Below, one piece after another: positions 8,241 through 21,000 of a DNA stretch of 64,000 nucleotides. The notes beneath the pieces were generated by a model. The model was not told the DNA's origin. It worked only from the letters and a program-made list of their open reading frames with translations, and searched no databases. The DNA comes from Deltaproteobacteria bacterium. GTDB lineage: Bacteria > Desulfobacterota > DSM-4660 > Desulfatiglandales > Desulfatiglandaceae. Positions within the stretch are counted from its first letter, which is position 1. Every line of letters starts with the position of its first letter. The stretch is taken from positions 30,176 to 94,175 of the forward strand of contig JAFDIS010000007.1 in the NCBI GenBank assembly GCA_019307945.1, given 5' to 3'. The position numbers were made by a program, and so were the translations under genes.

Positions 8241-9082
8241 TGATCCGGACTTTCTTGAGCCTGGTAAAAATCGAGCACACCCTTTTTGCTCTGCCCCTGG
8301 CCCTGGCCGGGGCGGTACTGGGGGCCGGGGGCCTGCCCGCGTGGAAGACGCTGGGGCTCGTGGCGGTGGCCTTTGCGGGGGCCAGGGCCTCTGCCATGGC
8401 CTTCAACCGCCTCGTGGACCGCCATTTCGACGCCCGGAATCCTCGAACGGCCGCGCGCGAATTGCCCACCGGGAGAGTCACCCCGGCGCAGGCAGGCTGC
8501 CTCGTTGCGGCAAGCATTGTGGTTTTTGTGGGCGCGGCGTGGGCCATCAATCCCCTTTGCGGGAAGCTCTCCCCTGTTGCACTGGTGGTACTCCTAGGCT
8601 ACTCCTACACAAAGCGCTTCACCATGTTTTCCCATTATGTCCTTGGACTCGCCCTGGGCATGGCACCCGTGGCCGGATGGCTTGCCGTCACCGGCCGCCT
8701 GGCCCTCACACCCCTCTGCCTCGGCGCCGGCGTGGCCCTTTGGACGGCGGGCTTCGATACCCTTTACGCTTGTCAGGACGTGGAGTTCGACCGCCGCACG
8801 AATCTTCACTCTCTGCCCGCTTGCCTGGGGACCGCCAGAGCCATGGGCTGGTCCCGCGCAAGCCACGCGCTGTCGTTCCTCTTCTTCGTGGGCGCGGGTG
8901 TCCTGGCCCGGCTAGGCTGGTGCTTTTATCCCTTGATCGCTCTGACGGGACTCATGCTGGTGTGGGAGCACAGGCTGGTGGGCCCGGCGGATCAATCCCG
9001 CCTGGACCTGGCCTTTTTTCGGATCAACAGCCTGGTGTCGGCCACTATCTTGCTCGCAGTGTCCGCGGGTCTTTGGTTGTGA
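8240..9082 (+). CDS. mqnP: UbiA-family prenyltransferase MqnP
   Basis: MqnP attaches the isoprenoid tail to the carboxylated naphthoate of the futalosine pathway in the inner membrane. The ATG at 8240 overlaps the mqnL stop by one base and gives 280 residues. The first Asp-rich motif is NRLVDRHFD and the second is YACQDVEFDRR; both are expected to bind Mg-diphosphate. Eight to nine hydrophobic segments alternate with short loops. The gene closes the plus operon and converges on mqnD with only six bases between stop codons. UbiA for ubiquinone would be 4-hydroxybenzoate specific; the surrounding genes argue for MqnP. Confidence 0.9.
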   Translation: MIRTFLSLVKIEHTLFALPLALAGAVLGAGGLPAWKTLGLVAVAFAGARASAMAFNRLVDRHFDARNPRTAARELPTGRVTPAQAGCLVAASIVVFVGAAWAINPLCGKLSPVALVVLLGYSYTKRFTMFSHYVLGLALGMAPVAGWLAVTGRLALTPLCLGAGVALWTAGFDTLYACQDVEFDRRTNLHSLPACLGTARAMGWSRASHALSFLFFVGAGVLARLGWCFYPLIALTGLMLVWEHRLVGPADQSRLDLAFFRINSLVSATILLAVSAGLWL

Positions 9083-9088
9083 GGGCCT

Positions 9089-9922
9089 TCACGCGGCGTA
9101 AGCCAGCGTGGAAATCGAACAGCCGGGAAGGAGGCCCCGTGCTCGGGCCCTGTCAAAAAGGGTCTCCACCGAACGGATGCCTTCCTCTCCCAGATCAAGG
9201 CTGAAGCGGTTCACATACAGGTCGATGTGGCGCCGGACCACGTCCTTTGACATCTCCTGGGAGTGCCGGAGCACATAGTCCATGGTGCCGGGGGAGCCCT
9301 CAAGAGATTTCTTGAGGGAATCGCAGATGGCGCGGTCTACCCGCTCCGCGGTCCGGGCACCCAAATCCCTGCGAATCGCGATGCCCCCCAGGGGGAGGGG
9401 AAGGCCGGTCTCCGATTCCCACCAGGAACCAAGATCCAGCAACATCTCCAGCCCATATTGCTTATAGGTAAATCGGCCTTCATGGATCACCAGGCCGTAG
9501 TCGGCCAGGCCTCGCGCCACCGCCGGCATGACCTCGGAGAAGACCATGTGGGAAAACCGGGGCGGCACCTTCAGGTAAAGGCCCATTAGAAGCCGCGCGG
9601 TGGTCCATTGCCCGGGCGCGGCGATGAGACCGCTTTCCAGCCCTTCGAGGGACGCTCCCTTCCTGCCCACCAGGATGGGGCCGCACCCTCGTCCCAGAGC
9701 GCTTCCCGCACGCAGGAGGCCGTAACGGTCGAGGACCCCGCCTAGTGCGAAAAACGAGATCTTCGTGACGGGGAGCTTCCCCTCCAAGGCCCACCCGTTC
9801 AGGGCCTCCACGTCGGCCAGCAGAGGTTCGAACCCCAAATCGGGATCCATGGTCTCGTCCAGGTGGGCAAAGATGAATGTATCGTTCGGACAGGGAGAAT
9901 AACCTATTTTCAGGCTCGGCAC
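9089..9922 (-). CDS. mqnD: 1,4-dihydroxy-6-naphthoate synthase MqnD
   Basis: MqnD converts cyclic dehypoxanthinyl futalosine to 1,4-dihydroxy-6-naphthoate. The GTG at 9922 yields 277 residues, overlaps the end of mqnB by 13 bases and starts with the family's KIGYSPCPNDTFIF. A longer in-frame reading to 10339 is only mqnB shadow. Other features are KISFFALG, the GRGCGPILV segment and LVIHEGRFTYKQYGLEMLLDLG, the last of which is highly characteristic. The fold is that of a periplasmic binding protein, but no signal peptide is present, so the enzyme is cytosolic. It lies in a tetR-mqnB-mqnD operon that converges on the other menaquinone operon. Confidence 0.92.
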   Translation of the reverse strand: MPSLKIGYSPCPNDTFIFAHLDETMDPDLGFEPLLADVEALNGWALEGKLPVTKISFFALGGVLDRYGLLRAGSALGRGCGPILVGRKGASLEGLESGLIAAPGQWTTARLLMGLYLKVPPRFSHMVFSEVMPAVARGLADYGLVIHEGRFTYKQYGLEMLLDLGSWWESETGLPLPLGGIAIRRDLGARTAERVDRAICDSLKKSLEGSPGTMDYVLRHSQEMSKDVVRRHIDLYVNRFSLDLGEEGIRSVETLFDRARARGLLPGCSISTLAYAA

Positions 9923-10620
9923 GGCACACTCCTCAAATATTCCATCACGGCCCGCTGAACGCCCTCCCGGGCGGCCTTGAAGTCCCAGTGGTCCCTGTCG
10001 CGATCCCCGGCGGGGTTGCTTATGCCACGGATTTCCCCCACCGGTACGCCGAATCGCCGCCCCGCAAGGGCCAGGGCGTATCCTTCCATGTTTTCCGCCA
10101 TGGCGCCGAATCTTTCGGCCCGTGTCTCGGCGACTCGCGCCCCGGCAGAGACCCCCACCACGGTGAGGGCCGGACCCTTTTTGACCCGCCCCACCACACT
10201 CCCCGCCCTGAAAAGGGCGGCTGAGAGCCCGGGGTCCAGGGGGATCTCCTGCCGAACCCCCGGCAACACCAGGGGTCTTGCATCCCCGATACCGGGTCCC
10301 CTCACCACTCCCAGTTCCGCCAGGATCTCCGACTCGCAAACCAGCAGGTCCCCGGTCTCAAGGCCGGAGCCTGGCAAGGCCCCGGCCGACCCTACCATGA
10401 AAGCCGCCCTGGGGGCGAGCACTCCCAGAAGAGATCCGATGCTCAGGGCGGCCGACCCCAAGCCAACCCCCACCACTGCCAACGTCACGTTCTTTCCACC
10501 TGCACGGCCCTCATAAACCTCCTGGTGGAGGCCCCCGGGCCCATTGCGCCGCACCGCGTGGCACAGGGAGATGAGCAGCGTCAGCTCCGAGCGCACGGCG
10601 GCGAACACGCAAAGGGTCAT
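9910..10620 (-). CDS. mqnB: Futalosine hydrolase MqnB
   Basis: MqnB splits hypoxanthine from futalosine to give dehypoxanthinyl futalosine for MqnC. At 236 residues it belongs to the nucleoside phosphorylase/MTAN superfamily. Supporting segments are the N-terminal LCVFAAVRSEL, VVGVGLGSAALSIGSLL, FMVGSAGALPGSGLETGDLLVCE, the AENMEGYALAL base/ribose site and GISNPAGDRDRDHWDF, the last typical of futalosine hydrolases. It overlaps the upstream tetR by four bases and mqnD by 13 bases. MTA/SAH nucleosidase is the main alternative; the operon context favours MqnB. Confidence 0.9.
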   Translation of the reverse strand: MTLCVFAAVRSELTLLISLCHAVRRNGPGGLHQEVYEGRAGGKNVTLAVVGVGLGSAALSIGSLLGVLAPRAAFMVGSAGALPGSGLETGDLLVCESEILAELGVVRGPGIGDARPLVLPGVRQEIPLDPGLSAALFRAGSVVGRVKKGPALTVVGVSAGARVAETRAERFGAMAENMEGYALALAGRRFGVPVGEIRGISNPAGDRDRDHWDFKAAREGVQRAVMEYLRSVPCRA

Positions 10621-11279
10621 GTCCCGCCTCCCGGCGCGCCCATGCCTTGCCGAAACAGCGCCACCAATTCGGTGATATTGGGGCGATCGGTCTCCCCCAA
10701 GCCCATGCCCTGCCTTAGGGGACCAGCCGTGATCTCCAGGTGGTGCGCCTGCAGAAATCGATCAAGGACGCTCTGTAGCATGAAGGCCGCCGTGTCAGGG
10801 TTCAGGTCGCGCCGCACTTGACCCTTGTCCATCCCATGCTCCACCAAGGACCTTATGAAACGGTGTGATTCGCGCTTGAGTTCCCGAAGCATCTCCTCCT
10901 GGTACGGTGAATCGCCCGTGTACAGAAGATGGTAGTAGATCCGGGCCAGGCCCGGCTGGGTCTGGATGAAACGGATCCCGGCATCCATGATCCTTTCCAG
11001 GCGCCTGAAAAAATCCTCTTCCTTGGTCTCTTCCCGCACGGCCCGAAGGTAATCCTTCACCAGGCCGAACGCCATCTTGTACACGTATACGAACAGGCCG
11101 CTTTTGCTGCCGAAATACTGAAACAGGGCCCCCTTTGAGATCCCGGCTTCCCCCACCACCCGGTTCATGCTGGCCCCCGCGTAGCCCTTCTCTGCGAATT
11201 CACGAATCGCCGCCTCCAGGACGCGCCCCTTTTTTTCGGGCGCAAGTCGCAGAAAGCGCTCCGTTTCTCCCGATTTCAT
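10617..11279 (-). CDS. TetR/AcrR-family transcriptional regulator
   Basis: This is a dimeric ligand-responsive repressor candidate of 220 residues. The N-terminal HTH (about 20-65) contains ILEAAIREFAEKGYAGASM-type sequence followed by GISKGALFQYFGSKSGLF, with the conserved aromatic and Lys of TetR recognition helices. The C-terminal all-helical ligand domain is generic. It is the first gene of a translationally coupled unit with mqnB and mqnD, so it probably senses something tied to quinone or respiratory status, which is inference. The palindrome at 3297-3310 is the best operator candidate in the window. No clear promoter was found between it and gpsA. Confidence 0.85.
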   Translation of the reverse strand: MKSGETERFLRLAPEKKGRVLEAAIREFAEKGYAGASMNRVVGEAGISKGALFQYFGSKSGLFVYVYKMAFGLVKDYLRAVREETKEEDFFRRLERIMDAGIRFIQTQPGLARIYYHLLYTGDSPYQEEMLRELKRESHRFIRSLVEHGMDKGQVRRDLNPDTAAFMLQSVLDRFLQAHHLEITAGPLRQGMGLGETDRPNITELVALFRQGMGAPGGGT

Positions 11280-11304
11280 GGCTCTCCCCGAAAATCTTTC
11301 CGCT

Positions 11305-11333
11305 AAAAAAAGGGGCCTTGCGGGGGGCCCCTT
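11305..11333 (-). terminator. Rho-independent terminator downstream of gpsA
   Basis: On the minus strand AAGGGGCC and GGCCCCTT (11333-11326 and 11317-11310) form an eight-pair stem with an eight-base loop, followed by a run of seven Ts. It ends the dnaA-dnaN-gyrB-gyrA-gpsA transcription block 30 bases after the gpsA stop. Confidence 0.85.
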
Positions 11334-11362
11334 CTCCTGGCTTCACCGGACCGCCGATGGAC

Positions 11363-12385
11363 TCAATGTTCGATCTCGGCCTTGAGTTCCCGCGTCATGA
11401 GGTCCCGGACCGCGTCCCGGGGGTCTTTTCCCTCGTACAGGATCCGATACACCTCCGCCGTTATGGGCATCTCCACGCCCATCTTACGGGCCAGGGCATG
11501 GGCCGCCTTTGTGGTGCGGATCCCTTCGGCCACCATCTTCATGCTCCCGGTGATCTCCTGGAGGCTCAGGCCCTGCCCGATCTTCAATCCCACAGTTCGG
11601 TTCCTGCTCAGATCACCGGTACAGGTAAGCACCAGGTCCCCCAGGCCCGCAAGGCCGGCCAGGGTGAGGGGGTTTGCCCCCATGGCCACGCCCAGACGCG
11701 TTATTTCCGCAAGCCCCCTGGTGATGAGGCCCGCGCGGGCGTTGTGGCCGAACTGAAGTCCGTCGGAAGTGCCCGCCGCAATGGCGATCACGTTCTTGAG
11801 GGCGCCTGCCACCTGCACGCCGATGAGGTCGGTGGAAAAATATACCCTGAAAAAATCGGTGGACAACAGCTGCTGCAACGATGCCGCGTGGGTCTCATCC
11901 CTACTCGCTATGGTGATCACGGTTGGGACCTTACGGCTCACCTCGCGGGCGAAACTGGGACCCGCCAGACAGGCAAACGAACGGCGAAAAGGCTGTGTCA
12001 GGACCTCGTCGGCCACCTGGGACATCAACAACAGGGACTGGTTTTCGATCCCTTTGGTGGCCGAGACGAGGGCCACGCCCTCTCTCAGGGAGGGGCGCAT
12101 CCCCTCCAGGACCTCGCGGAACACGTGGGAGGGCACAACGATGAGAACCACTTCTTTTCCCTCAAGGGCCTCTTCATAGGACCTGACCGGCTGGATTCGA
12201 GCGGACAACTTGACATCAGGCAGAAACTCCCGGTTCACCCGCTCCTTCAATATCTGCTCGTGGACCTCATCTTCTCTAACCCACAGGTCCACCGAGAGGC
12301 CCTTTTCCGCAAGCAAGTTGGCCAGCGTGGTGCCCCAGCTTCCTGCGCCGATCACGGCGATACGGGATATTTTGTCGGGTTGCAT
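11363..12385 (-). CDS. gpsA: NAD(P)-dependent glycerol-3-phosphate dehydrogenase
   Basis: GpsA reduces dihydroxyacetone phosphate to sn-glycerol-3-phosphate for phospholipid synthesis. The ATG at 12385 follows GAGGAA about ten bases upstream and gives 340 residues, the usual length; an in-frame start at 12421 would overlap gyrA. The Rossmann motif is IAVIGAGSWGTTLA at the N-terminus. Others are LAGPSFAREV, the catalytic-lysine region GALKNVIAIAAG and GLAGLGDLVLTCTG with SRNRTVG. It lies 25 bases after gyrA and ahead of a clear terminator, so it is the last gene of this block. Confidence 0.94.
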   Translation of the reverse strand: MQPDKISRIAVIGAGSWGTTLANLLAEKGLSVDLWVREDEVHEQILKERVNREFLPDVKLSARIQPVRSYEEALEGKEVVLIVVPSHVFREVLEGMRPSLREGVALVSATKGIENQSLLLMSQVADEVLTQPFRRSFACLAGPSFAREVSRKVPTVITIASRDETHAASLQQLLSTDFFRVYFSTDLIGVQVAGALKNVIAIAAGTSDGLQFGHNARAGLITRGLAEITRLGVAMGANPLTLAGLAGLGDLVLTCTGDLSRNRTVGLKIGQGLSLQEITGSMKMVAEGIRTTKAAHALARKMGVEMPITAEVYRILYEGKDPRDAVRDLMTRELKAEIEH

Positions 12386-12410
12386 GTCCGTTTCTTCCTC
12401 ACCCCACCAT

Positions 12411-14831
12411 TCAATCCTCAATCACTTTGGCCACGGCCACCACCTTTTCCCCCTGGGCCAGGTCAATCAATTTCACTCCTTTGGTGTTCCTCCCGATGAT
12501 GGAGATGTCCCGCACCCTGAGGCGAATAATCTTGCCGTGCTCCGTAATGATCATCAGTTGGTCCTGGTCCGTAACCTGATGAGAACTGACCACCGGGCCG
12601 TTTCTCTCTGAAGCCTTGATGGTCAGGATTCCCTTCCCGGCCCGCGCCTGCGTTCTATATTCCTCTGTCCTGGTCCGCTTCCCGTAGCCGTTTTCCGTAA
12701 CGGTCAAAATGGTCGCGCCCTCGGTGAGGGCCTCCATGCCCACAAGGTAGTCCCCCCGGGCAAGGCGAATACCTATGTTTCCGGCCGCAACACGTCCCAT
12801 GTTTCGCAGGTCCGCCTCGTGGAACCGGATCGACTTTCCCTGCCTCGTTGAAAGAAAAATGTCCTGTTCCCCGCTCGTTACCCGTGCGGCTATCAGTTCG
12901 TCGCCCTCATTGATCCGAATGGCCACGATGCCGCCGCTCCTGGGCCTGGAATAGGAGACCAGCTCCGTCTTCTTGACGAGGCCCCTGCGGGTTGCCATCA
13001 CCACGTATCGGCCTTCTTTGAAGTCCTTCAAGGCAAGGGTGGTGGCCACGCGCTCTCCGCGCCTCAGTTCCAGCAGGTTCACGATGGCCTTTCCCCGGGA
13101 CATCCTTCCCGCTTCCGGGATTTCGTGGACCTTTTTCCAGTACACCCTGCCGTGATTGGTGAAGAACAGCAGGTAGTCATGAGACGAGGCCACGAAAAGC
13201 ATTTCTACAAAATCTTCTGCCTTGGGTTTGACGCCGGTCAGTCCCTTGCCGCCCCGTCTCTGCGCTCGATACAGGCTGATGGGATTTCGCTTTATGTAGC
13301 CCCGGTGACTGATGGTGACCACCATGTCCTCTTCGGCAATGAGATCTTCTATGTCTATATCCCCCGTCTCATGGAGGATCTCGCTGCGCCTGTCGTCCCC
13401 GTAACGGTCCCGGATCTGTTCCGTCTCATCGCGGATGAGCCGGAGCACCATGGCCGGGGTCTGCAGAATGGATTGAAACCGCTCTATATCCCGGATGAGA
13501 TCCTGATATTCCGCATTGACCTTTTCCCGCTCAAGTCCCGTCAGACGCTGCAGTCTCATGTCCAGGATCGCGTGGGCCTGGGCCTCGCTCAGATCAAACT
13601 CCGTGATGAGCCTTTCGCGTGCCTCCTTGGGATCGGCCGACGATCGGATCAGTTCTATGATCTCGTCCAAAAAGTCCAGCGCCTTTTTAAGTCCCTCAAG
13701 GATGTGGGCCCGCTCTTCGGCCTTTCGCAAATCATGGATGGTCCTGCGTATGATGATCTCGCGCCGGTGGGAAATGAAATGCTGAAGTATCTGCTTGAGG
13801 TTTAAAATCTCCGGCCGACCGTTCACGATGGCCAGGAAGATGATCCCAAAAGAGGTTTCCATCTGGGTGAACTTGTAAAGCCTGTTGAGGATTACGAGGG
13901 CCTTGGCGTCGCGCTTGACCTCCACCACCACCCGCATGCCGTCGCGGTCCGATTCGTCCCGGATATCGGAAACCCCTTCCACCTTTTTTTCCCGAACCAG
14001 TTCCGCGATCTTTTCCAGCAGTTTCGCCTTGTTCACCTGAAACGGAATCTCCGAGATGATGATCCGCTCCTTGTGCTGGCCCACTTTTTCCACAAAGGCC
14101 CGGGCCCTCATCTTGAAAATACCCCGGCCCGTCTCGTACGCCTCGCGGATCCCCTGTCTGCCCAAGATGAATCCGGCCGTGGGCAGGTCGGGCCCGGGAA
14201 GCACTTCCATGATCTGGTGTACCGTAAGATCAGGATCATCGATAAGGCGTATTATAGCATCGCACACTTCCCTCAGGTTGTGCGGTGGTATGTTGGTGGC
14301 CATACCCACCGCGATGCCGGCAGCACCATTGATCAGGAGGTTGGGGATGGGGGTGGGGAGAATGGCGGGCTCCATCAGAGAGCCGTCGTAGTTGGGATTG
14401 AAGTCCACTGTTTCCTTGTCGATATCCGATAGAAAATCCTGGGCCAGCCTCGTCATTCGCACTTCGGTATACCGCATGGCGGCCGGCGGATCTCCGTCAA
14501 CCGATCCGAAATTGCCTTGCCCGTCGACTAGCGGATATCTCATGGAGAAATCCTGAGCCATCCGCACGATGGTGTCGTAGACCGCGGCATCCCCGTGGGG
14601 ATGGTATTTTCCTATCACATCCCCCACCACCCTCGCCGATTTCTTGTATGGGCGGTTGAAGTGGTTTTTCAGCTCATGCATGCCGTAGAGCACTCGCCGA
14701 TGCACCGGCTTCAGTCCGTCGCGGATGTCCGGAAGGGCCCTACCCACGATGACGCTCATCGAATACTCCAGGTAGGAGCGCTTCATCTCCTCTTCTATGT
14801 TGACGGCACGCGATTCGAGGTCCGTTGCCAT
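12411..14831 (-). CDS. gyrA: DNA gyrase subunit A
   Basis: GyrA is the DNA-cleaving subunit of gyrase, acting as A2B2 with GyrB to introduce negative supercoils. It has 806 residues. The catalytic tyrosine lies in [10 protein letters not shown] (about residue 120), the quinolone-determining region is [11 protein letters not shown], and the C-terminal wheel carries the GyrA box QRRGGKG (about 535-541), which separates gyrase from topoisomerase IV ParC. It follows gyrB by 40 bases. The family's basic C-terminal tail is present but short. Confidence 0.97.
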   Translation of the reverse strand: MATDLESRAVNIEEEMKRSYLEYSMSVIVGRALPDIRDGLKPVHRRVLYGMHELKNHFNRPYKKSARVVGDVIGKYHPHGDAAVYDTIVRMAQDFSMRYPLVDGQGNFGSVDGDPPAAMRYTEVRMTRLAQDFLSDIDKETVDFNPNYDGSLMEPAILPTPIPNLLINGAAGIAVGMATNIPPHNLREVCDAIIRLIDDPDLTVHQIMEVLPGPDLPTAGFILGRQGIREAYETGRGIFKMRARAFVEKVGQHKERIIISEIPFQVNKAKLLEKIAELVREKKVEGVSDIRDESDRDGMRVVVEVKRDAKALVILNRLYKFTQMETSFGIIFLAIVNGRPEILNLKQILQHFISHRREIIIRRTIHDLRKAEERAHILEGLKKALDFLDEIIELIRSSADPKEARERLITEFDLSEAQAHAILDMRLQRLTGLEREKVNAEYQDLIRDIERFQSILQTPAMVLRLIRDETEQIRDRYGDDRRSEILHETGDIDIEDLIAEEDMVVTISHRGYIKRNPISLYRAQRRGGKGLTGVKPKAEDFVEMLFVASSHDYLLFFTNHGRVYWKKVHEIPEAGRMSRGKAIVNLLELRRGERVATTLALKDFKEGRYVVMATRRGLVKKTELVSYSRPRSGGIVAIRINEGDELIAARVTSGEQDIFLSTRQGKSIRFHEADLRNMGRVAAGNIGIRLARGDYLVGMEALTEGATILTVTENGYGKRTRTEEYRTQARAGKGILTIKASERNGPVVSSHQVTDQDQLMIITEHGKIIRLRVRDISIIGRNTKGVKLIDLAQGEKVVAVAKVIED

Positions 14832-14871
14832 CTCCCTCCTCCGATAATCCAGAACGCCTTCCCTGTCCCGG

Positions 14872-18376
<3,505 letters not shown>

Positions 18377-18596
18377 TTTTTCCTCCCCGAGAAAGGTTTG
18401 TTATTCTAAGGTTCTTTGTATTAATAGTCATCCATAATCGACGTGGAATTGTTGAATAGAAGCAAAACCACCCGCCGTTACACGGAAAGTTTTGAGGTGC
18501 TGCAGGACCCGAGTTTTCCACTTTTGGTCTGTTTCAATCTCTTTCAAAGTGTTCCATATCCGTTTTCGATAAATTATTAACCTATCAAAGAGCTGA
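18377..18596. other. AT-rich dnaA-dnaN intergenic region, possible origin element
   Basis: This 220-base gap is clearly richer in A and T than its neighbours and sits at a common oriC location. Only one degenerate DnaA-box-like 9-mer is convincing (TTTTCCACT at 18514-18522, one mismatch to TTWTNCACA); no cluster of boxes is visible. It could simply hold the dnaN promoter. Confidence 0.25.
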
Positions 18597-19916
18597 TCAA
18601 GGCATGAGGAGATGTTCCAGTTGCGACAGGTCGCGCTGAACCTCTTTTCTGTTACGAATCTGGGATTCAATCCGTTTGACGGCGTAAATCACGGTGGAAT
18701 GGTCTTTCCTTCCGAATGCGCGACCGATCTCCTTCAGAGGCCTGCCGGTATGTTTCCGACACAGGTACATGGCCAGGTGTCGTGGGTATGAAAGTGTGCG
18801 GGTCTTTTTGTTTGACAGTATGTCTGCGAGCGAGAGGTTGAAATACGCGGCCGTTATCCGAAGGATGTCGGCGATGGCAGGACACCTGCCCGGACGGTTT
18901 CCCTCCAGAAGGGATTTGACCGTGGAAATATCCAGGTTTGTGTGATAAATTGAAATATTGGCTTGTAACCTCACAAGGTCCTCCAGGAGGACTTTGATGT
19001 CGTCATTGCGGCCCGCGAGATAAAAGGCCACGTCCTCGGGGATGGTGAATTTTTGGCGTTGAGCGCTGTTTTTGATGATCTGTGCTTTTGTCTTGGAATC
19101 GGGTGTGGTGATTTCCGCCATGAGGCCTGATGTGAGCCTGGACTGAAGAGGAGAGGCGAGCCGGGGAACCAGTTGAGGTAAGACCCTGGAGGCTACGACG
19201 ATCTGTTTCTTTCGGGACAAGAGGGCGTCGAAGAGCCACTGGAAAATTTCTTGTGATCGGGGCCGGTCTGACAGGTGCTGTGCGTCGTCGAAGAGAAGGA
19301 TATCGGCGCGGGCGAACATGTTCTTCAATTGGTCCAGGTTGCCCGTCTTGGCGGCGGTGGAGATTTGCGCAGAGAACTTATCCGCCGACAAGTAGGTGGT
19401 ATTAATAGGTTTTCCCGTTTCCAGCACGAAGTTGGCTATGGCGTGGAGAAGATGAGTCTTTCCACAACTCGTCTTGCCCCAGATGAGAAAAGGATTGTAG
19501 GTCGTGCCCGGGCTGGATGCTACCTGGAGCGCGCTGGAATAGGCAAGGCGGTTATGGTCCCCCACGACCAGAGAAGAAAAGCGGAAGTCAGGATGCGTTC
19601 CCTGCTCTGGATCGATGGGCTTCGAGCGCCTTTGAGGTAAGTGCGTCGGAGGCGGAGCGCAGTCGGTGCCGGGCGCGGGAATATGAAACCGTATCTTTGG
19701 CGGCTTGGGCAAGAAAGTGGTAAAGGCGCGCTCGATAGCGCCCAGGTAACGTTCCTTTAACCACGCCGCCACAAACTTGTTGGGCACCTGGAGAACGACT
19801 TCCCCGGCCTGCATGCGGACCATTGAAGCCTTTGAAAACCAGGTGTCGAATATCTTTGCCGGCATGGAACTTCGGAGGTTTTCGCGGGCCTTTTTCCATA
19901 TTTCGTGGTTTTTCAT
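18597..19916 (-). CDS. dnaA: Chromosomal replication initiator DnaA, divergent P-loop
   Basis: DnaA binds origin boxes and melts DNA in its ATP form. The ATG at 19916 gives 439 residues; open frame upstream to 20432 is antisense to cooC and not counted. Domain I (about 1-75) shows IWKKARENLRSSMPAKIFDTWF. The AAA+ domain has Walker A GKTSCGKT (147-154) instead of the usual GGVGLGKT, and Walker B ILLFDDAQHL (about 206-215) where DDIQ is usual. Domain IV retains the DnaA signature FGRKDHSTVIYAV. The linker (about 80-107) is short. The key Lys, Thr and Asp residues are present, so ATP binding is probably retained. The gene is followed by dnaN, supporting a role as the housekeeping initiator despite its divergence. 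Confidence 0.93.
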   Translation of the reverse strand: MKNHEIWKKARENLRSSMPAKIFDTWFSKASMVRMQAGEVVLQVPNKFVAAWLKERYLGAIERAFTTFLPKPPKIRFHIPAPGTDCAPPPTHLPQRRSKPIDPEQGTHPDFRFSSLVVGDHNRLAYSSALQVASSPGTTYNPFLIWGKTSCGKTHLLHAIANFVLETGKPINTTYLSADKFSAQISTAAKTGNLDQLKNMFARADILLFDDAQHLSDRPRSQEIFQWLFDALLSRKKQIVVASRVLPQLVPRLASPLQSRLTSGLMAEITTPDSKTKAQIIKNSAQRQKFTIPEDVAFYLAGRNDDIKVLLEDLVRLQANISIYHTNLDISTVKSLLEGNRPGRCPAIADILRITAAYFNLSLADILSNKKTRTLSYPRHLAMYLCRKHTGRPLKEIGRAFGRKDHSTVIYAVKRIESQIRNRKEVQRDLSQLEHLLMP

Positions 19917-19962
19917 CGCGGTTTCAGGGCCAGAGAGCGGGATAAATATTAAAAGTGGTTGG

Positions 19963-19991
19963 ATTTTAAATAAAAAGGGGGAGGATATCAA
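19963..19991 (-). promoter_or_regulatory. Predicted sigma70 promoter of dnaA
   Basis: On the minus strand TTGATA (19991-19986) and TAAAAT (19968-19963) are separated by 17 bases; each matches five of six consensus positions. The leader to the dnaA ATG would be about 40 bases, with no strong Shine-Dalgarno sequence. Confidence 0.6.
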
Positions 19992-20021
19992 CAAAAAAAC
20001 CCCCATGGTAAGGAGGAGCAG

Positions 20022-20774
20022 ATGTCTTATTCCATCGCGCTTGCGGGCAAGGGGGGCACCGGAAAGACCACCTTGGCGGGACTTGCCGTAAAGTACCTCG
20101 TGGAAAAGGGAAAACGGCCGGTCCTGGCAGTGGACGCAGATTCGAATGCTAATCTGAACGAAGTCCTCGGGCTTGAGGTCTCCACGACCCTGGGCCAAGC
20201 GCGTGAAGAGATGAAGAAGGGTGTGTCGGCCGGCATGACAAAGGATGTCTTCATGGAGATGAGACTCCAAGAGGCCGTGGTGGAGGCGGAAGGGTTTGAT
20301 CTGATCGTCATGGGTAGGCCCGAGGGGGCGGGATGTTATTGCGCAGCCAATACGCTGTTGACTCAATATCTGGATCGACTGATCGACAACTATCCCTATA
20401 TCGTCATGGACAACGAGGCCGGTATGGAGCATATAAGCAGGCTTACCACCAATAATATTGATATGCTGCTGGTGGTGTCGGATCCCACCAGGCGGGGCCT
20501 GCAGGCGGCGGCGCGAATCGTGGAACTCACGGAAGAACTAAACCTCAGCATCCGGAAAAAGTTGACCATTGTGAACCAGGCTCGGGACGGGCAGGAGCCG
20601 GCTATTCTGCAATCCGCCGCGGCTCTGGGGCTCCGGGTGGCGGGGTTCGTGCCGGAGGACGAGGAGCTGGCCGAGTTCGATCTTCAAGGCAGGCCCACCA
20701 CACTGTTGGGTCCGCACAACAGAGCCGTGTCTGCGGCCTATCGCATCTTTGATGAGATCTTGGAGAAAGAGTAA
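20022..20774 (+). CDS. cooC: CODH nickel-insertion/accessory ATPase, CooC/AcsF type
   Basis: CooC-type proteins are dimeric MinD/SIMIBI ATPases that help load nickel into CODH or ACS active sites. The protein has 250 residues and begins after a strong AAGGAGGAGCAG site. The deviant Walker A is KGGTGKTT (about 10-17); the metal-binding CxC is GAGCYCAANTLL (about 102-113); VMDNEAGMEHISR is the switch II region. It leads the CODH/ACS genes, 330 bases ahead of acsD, and is divergent from dnaA. Whether it serves CODH (CooC) or ACS (AcsF) cannot be told from sequence alone. Confidence 0.9.
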   Translation: MSYSIALAGKGGTGKTTLAGLAVKYLVEKGKRPVLAVDADSNANLNEVLGLEVSTTLGQAREEMKKGVSAGMTKDVFMEMRLQEAVVEAEGFDLIVMGRPEGAGCYCAANTLLTQYLDRLIDNYPYIVMDNEAGMEHISRLTTNNIDMLLVVSDPTRRGLQAAARIVELTEELNLSIRKKLTIVNQARDGQEPAILQSAAALGLRVAGFVPEDEELAEFDLQGRPTTLLGPHNRAVSAAYRIFDEILEKE

Positions 20775-20862
20775 CGACATTGTGCGGGATTGATTCCCAA
20801 AAACACAAGATATGGGGTGTGGGCGGCCCGAAAGAACCATTCTGAATTACAGTAAAATTGTC

Positions 20863-20891
20863 TTGACAACGGCGGAGGCATCCACTATGTT
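20863..20891 (+). promoter_or_regulatory. Predicted sigma70 promoter upstream of acsD
   Basis: TTGACA at 20863-20868, a 17-base spacer, and TATGTT at 20886-20891. The -35 is perfect and the -10 matches four of six. It would give the acs genes a transcript separate from cooC, with a leader of about 205 bases. Confidence 0.55.
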
Positions 20892-20902
20892 ACATCGCGA
20901 AA

Positions 20903-20928
20903 ACCTCTGTCGTGGAGGTCCTTTTTTT
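20903..20928 (+). terminator. Terminator-like hairpin at the start of the acsD leader
   Basis: ACCTC (20903-20907) pairs with GAGGT (20915-20919), followed by CC and TTTTTTT. It begins only a few bases after the expected start point of the 20863-20891 promoter. It may end cooC transcription read-through or act as an attenuator. Confidence 0.45.
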
Positions 20929-21000
20929 GTCCGGCATTGTTATATTTTTCACAATTAACTTCAAATAGCCCTTCCTGTATGTCTTATCTTCCCTGAAGGG

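Noticed and set aside
9815..9840. GGTTCGAACCC, a tRNA T-loop-like sequence
   Set aside because: It lies inside mqnD, encodes part of the conserved protein, and no acceptor or anticodon stem can be drawn around it.
9923..10339. N-terminal extension of MqnD to 416 residues
   Set aside because: The added part is a shifted-frame reading of mqnB; homology begins at the GTG at 9922.
19917..20432. N-terminal extension of DnaA to a 611-residue protein
   Set aside because: The extension is antisense to cooC and unlike DnaA; the ATG at 19916 starts exactly at the domain I motif.
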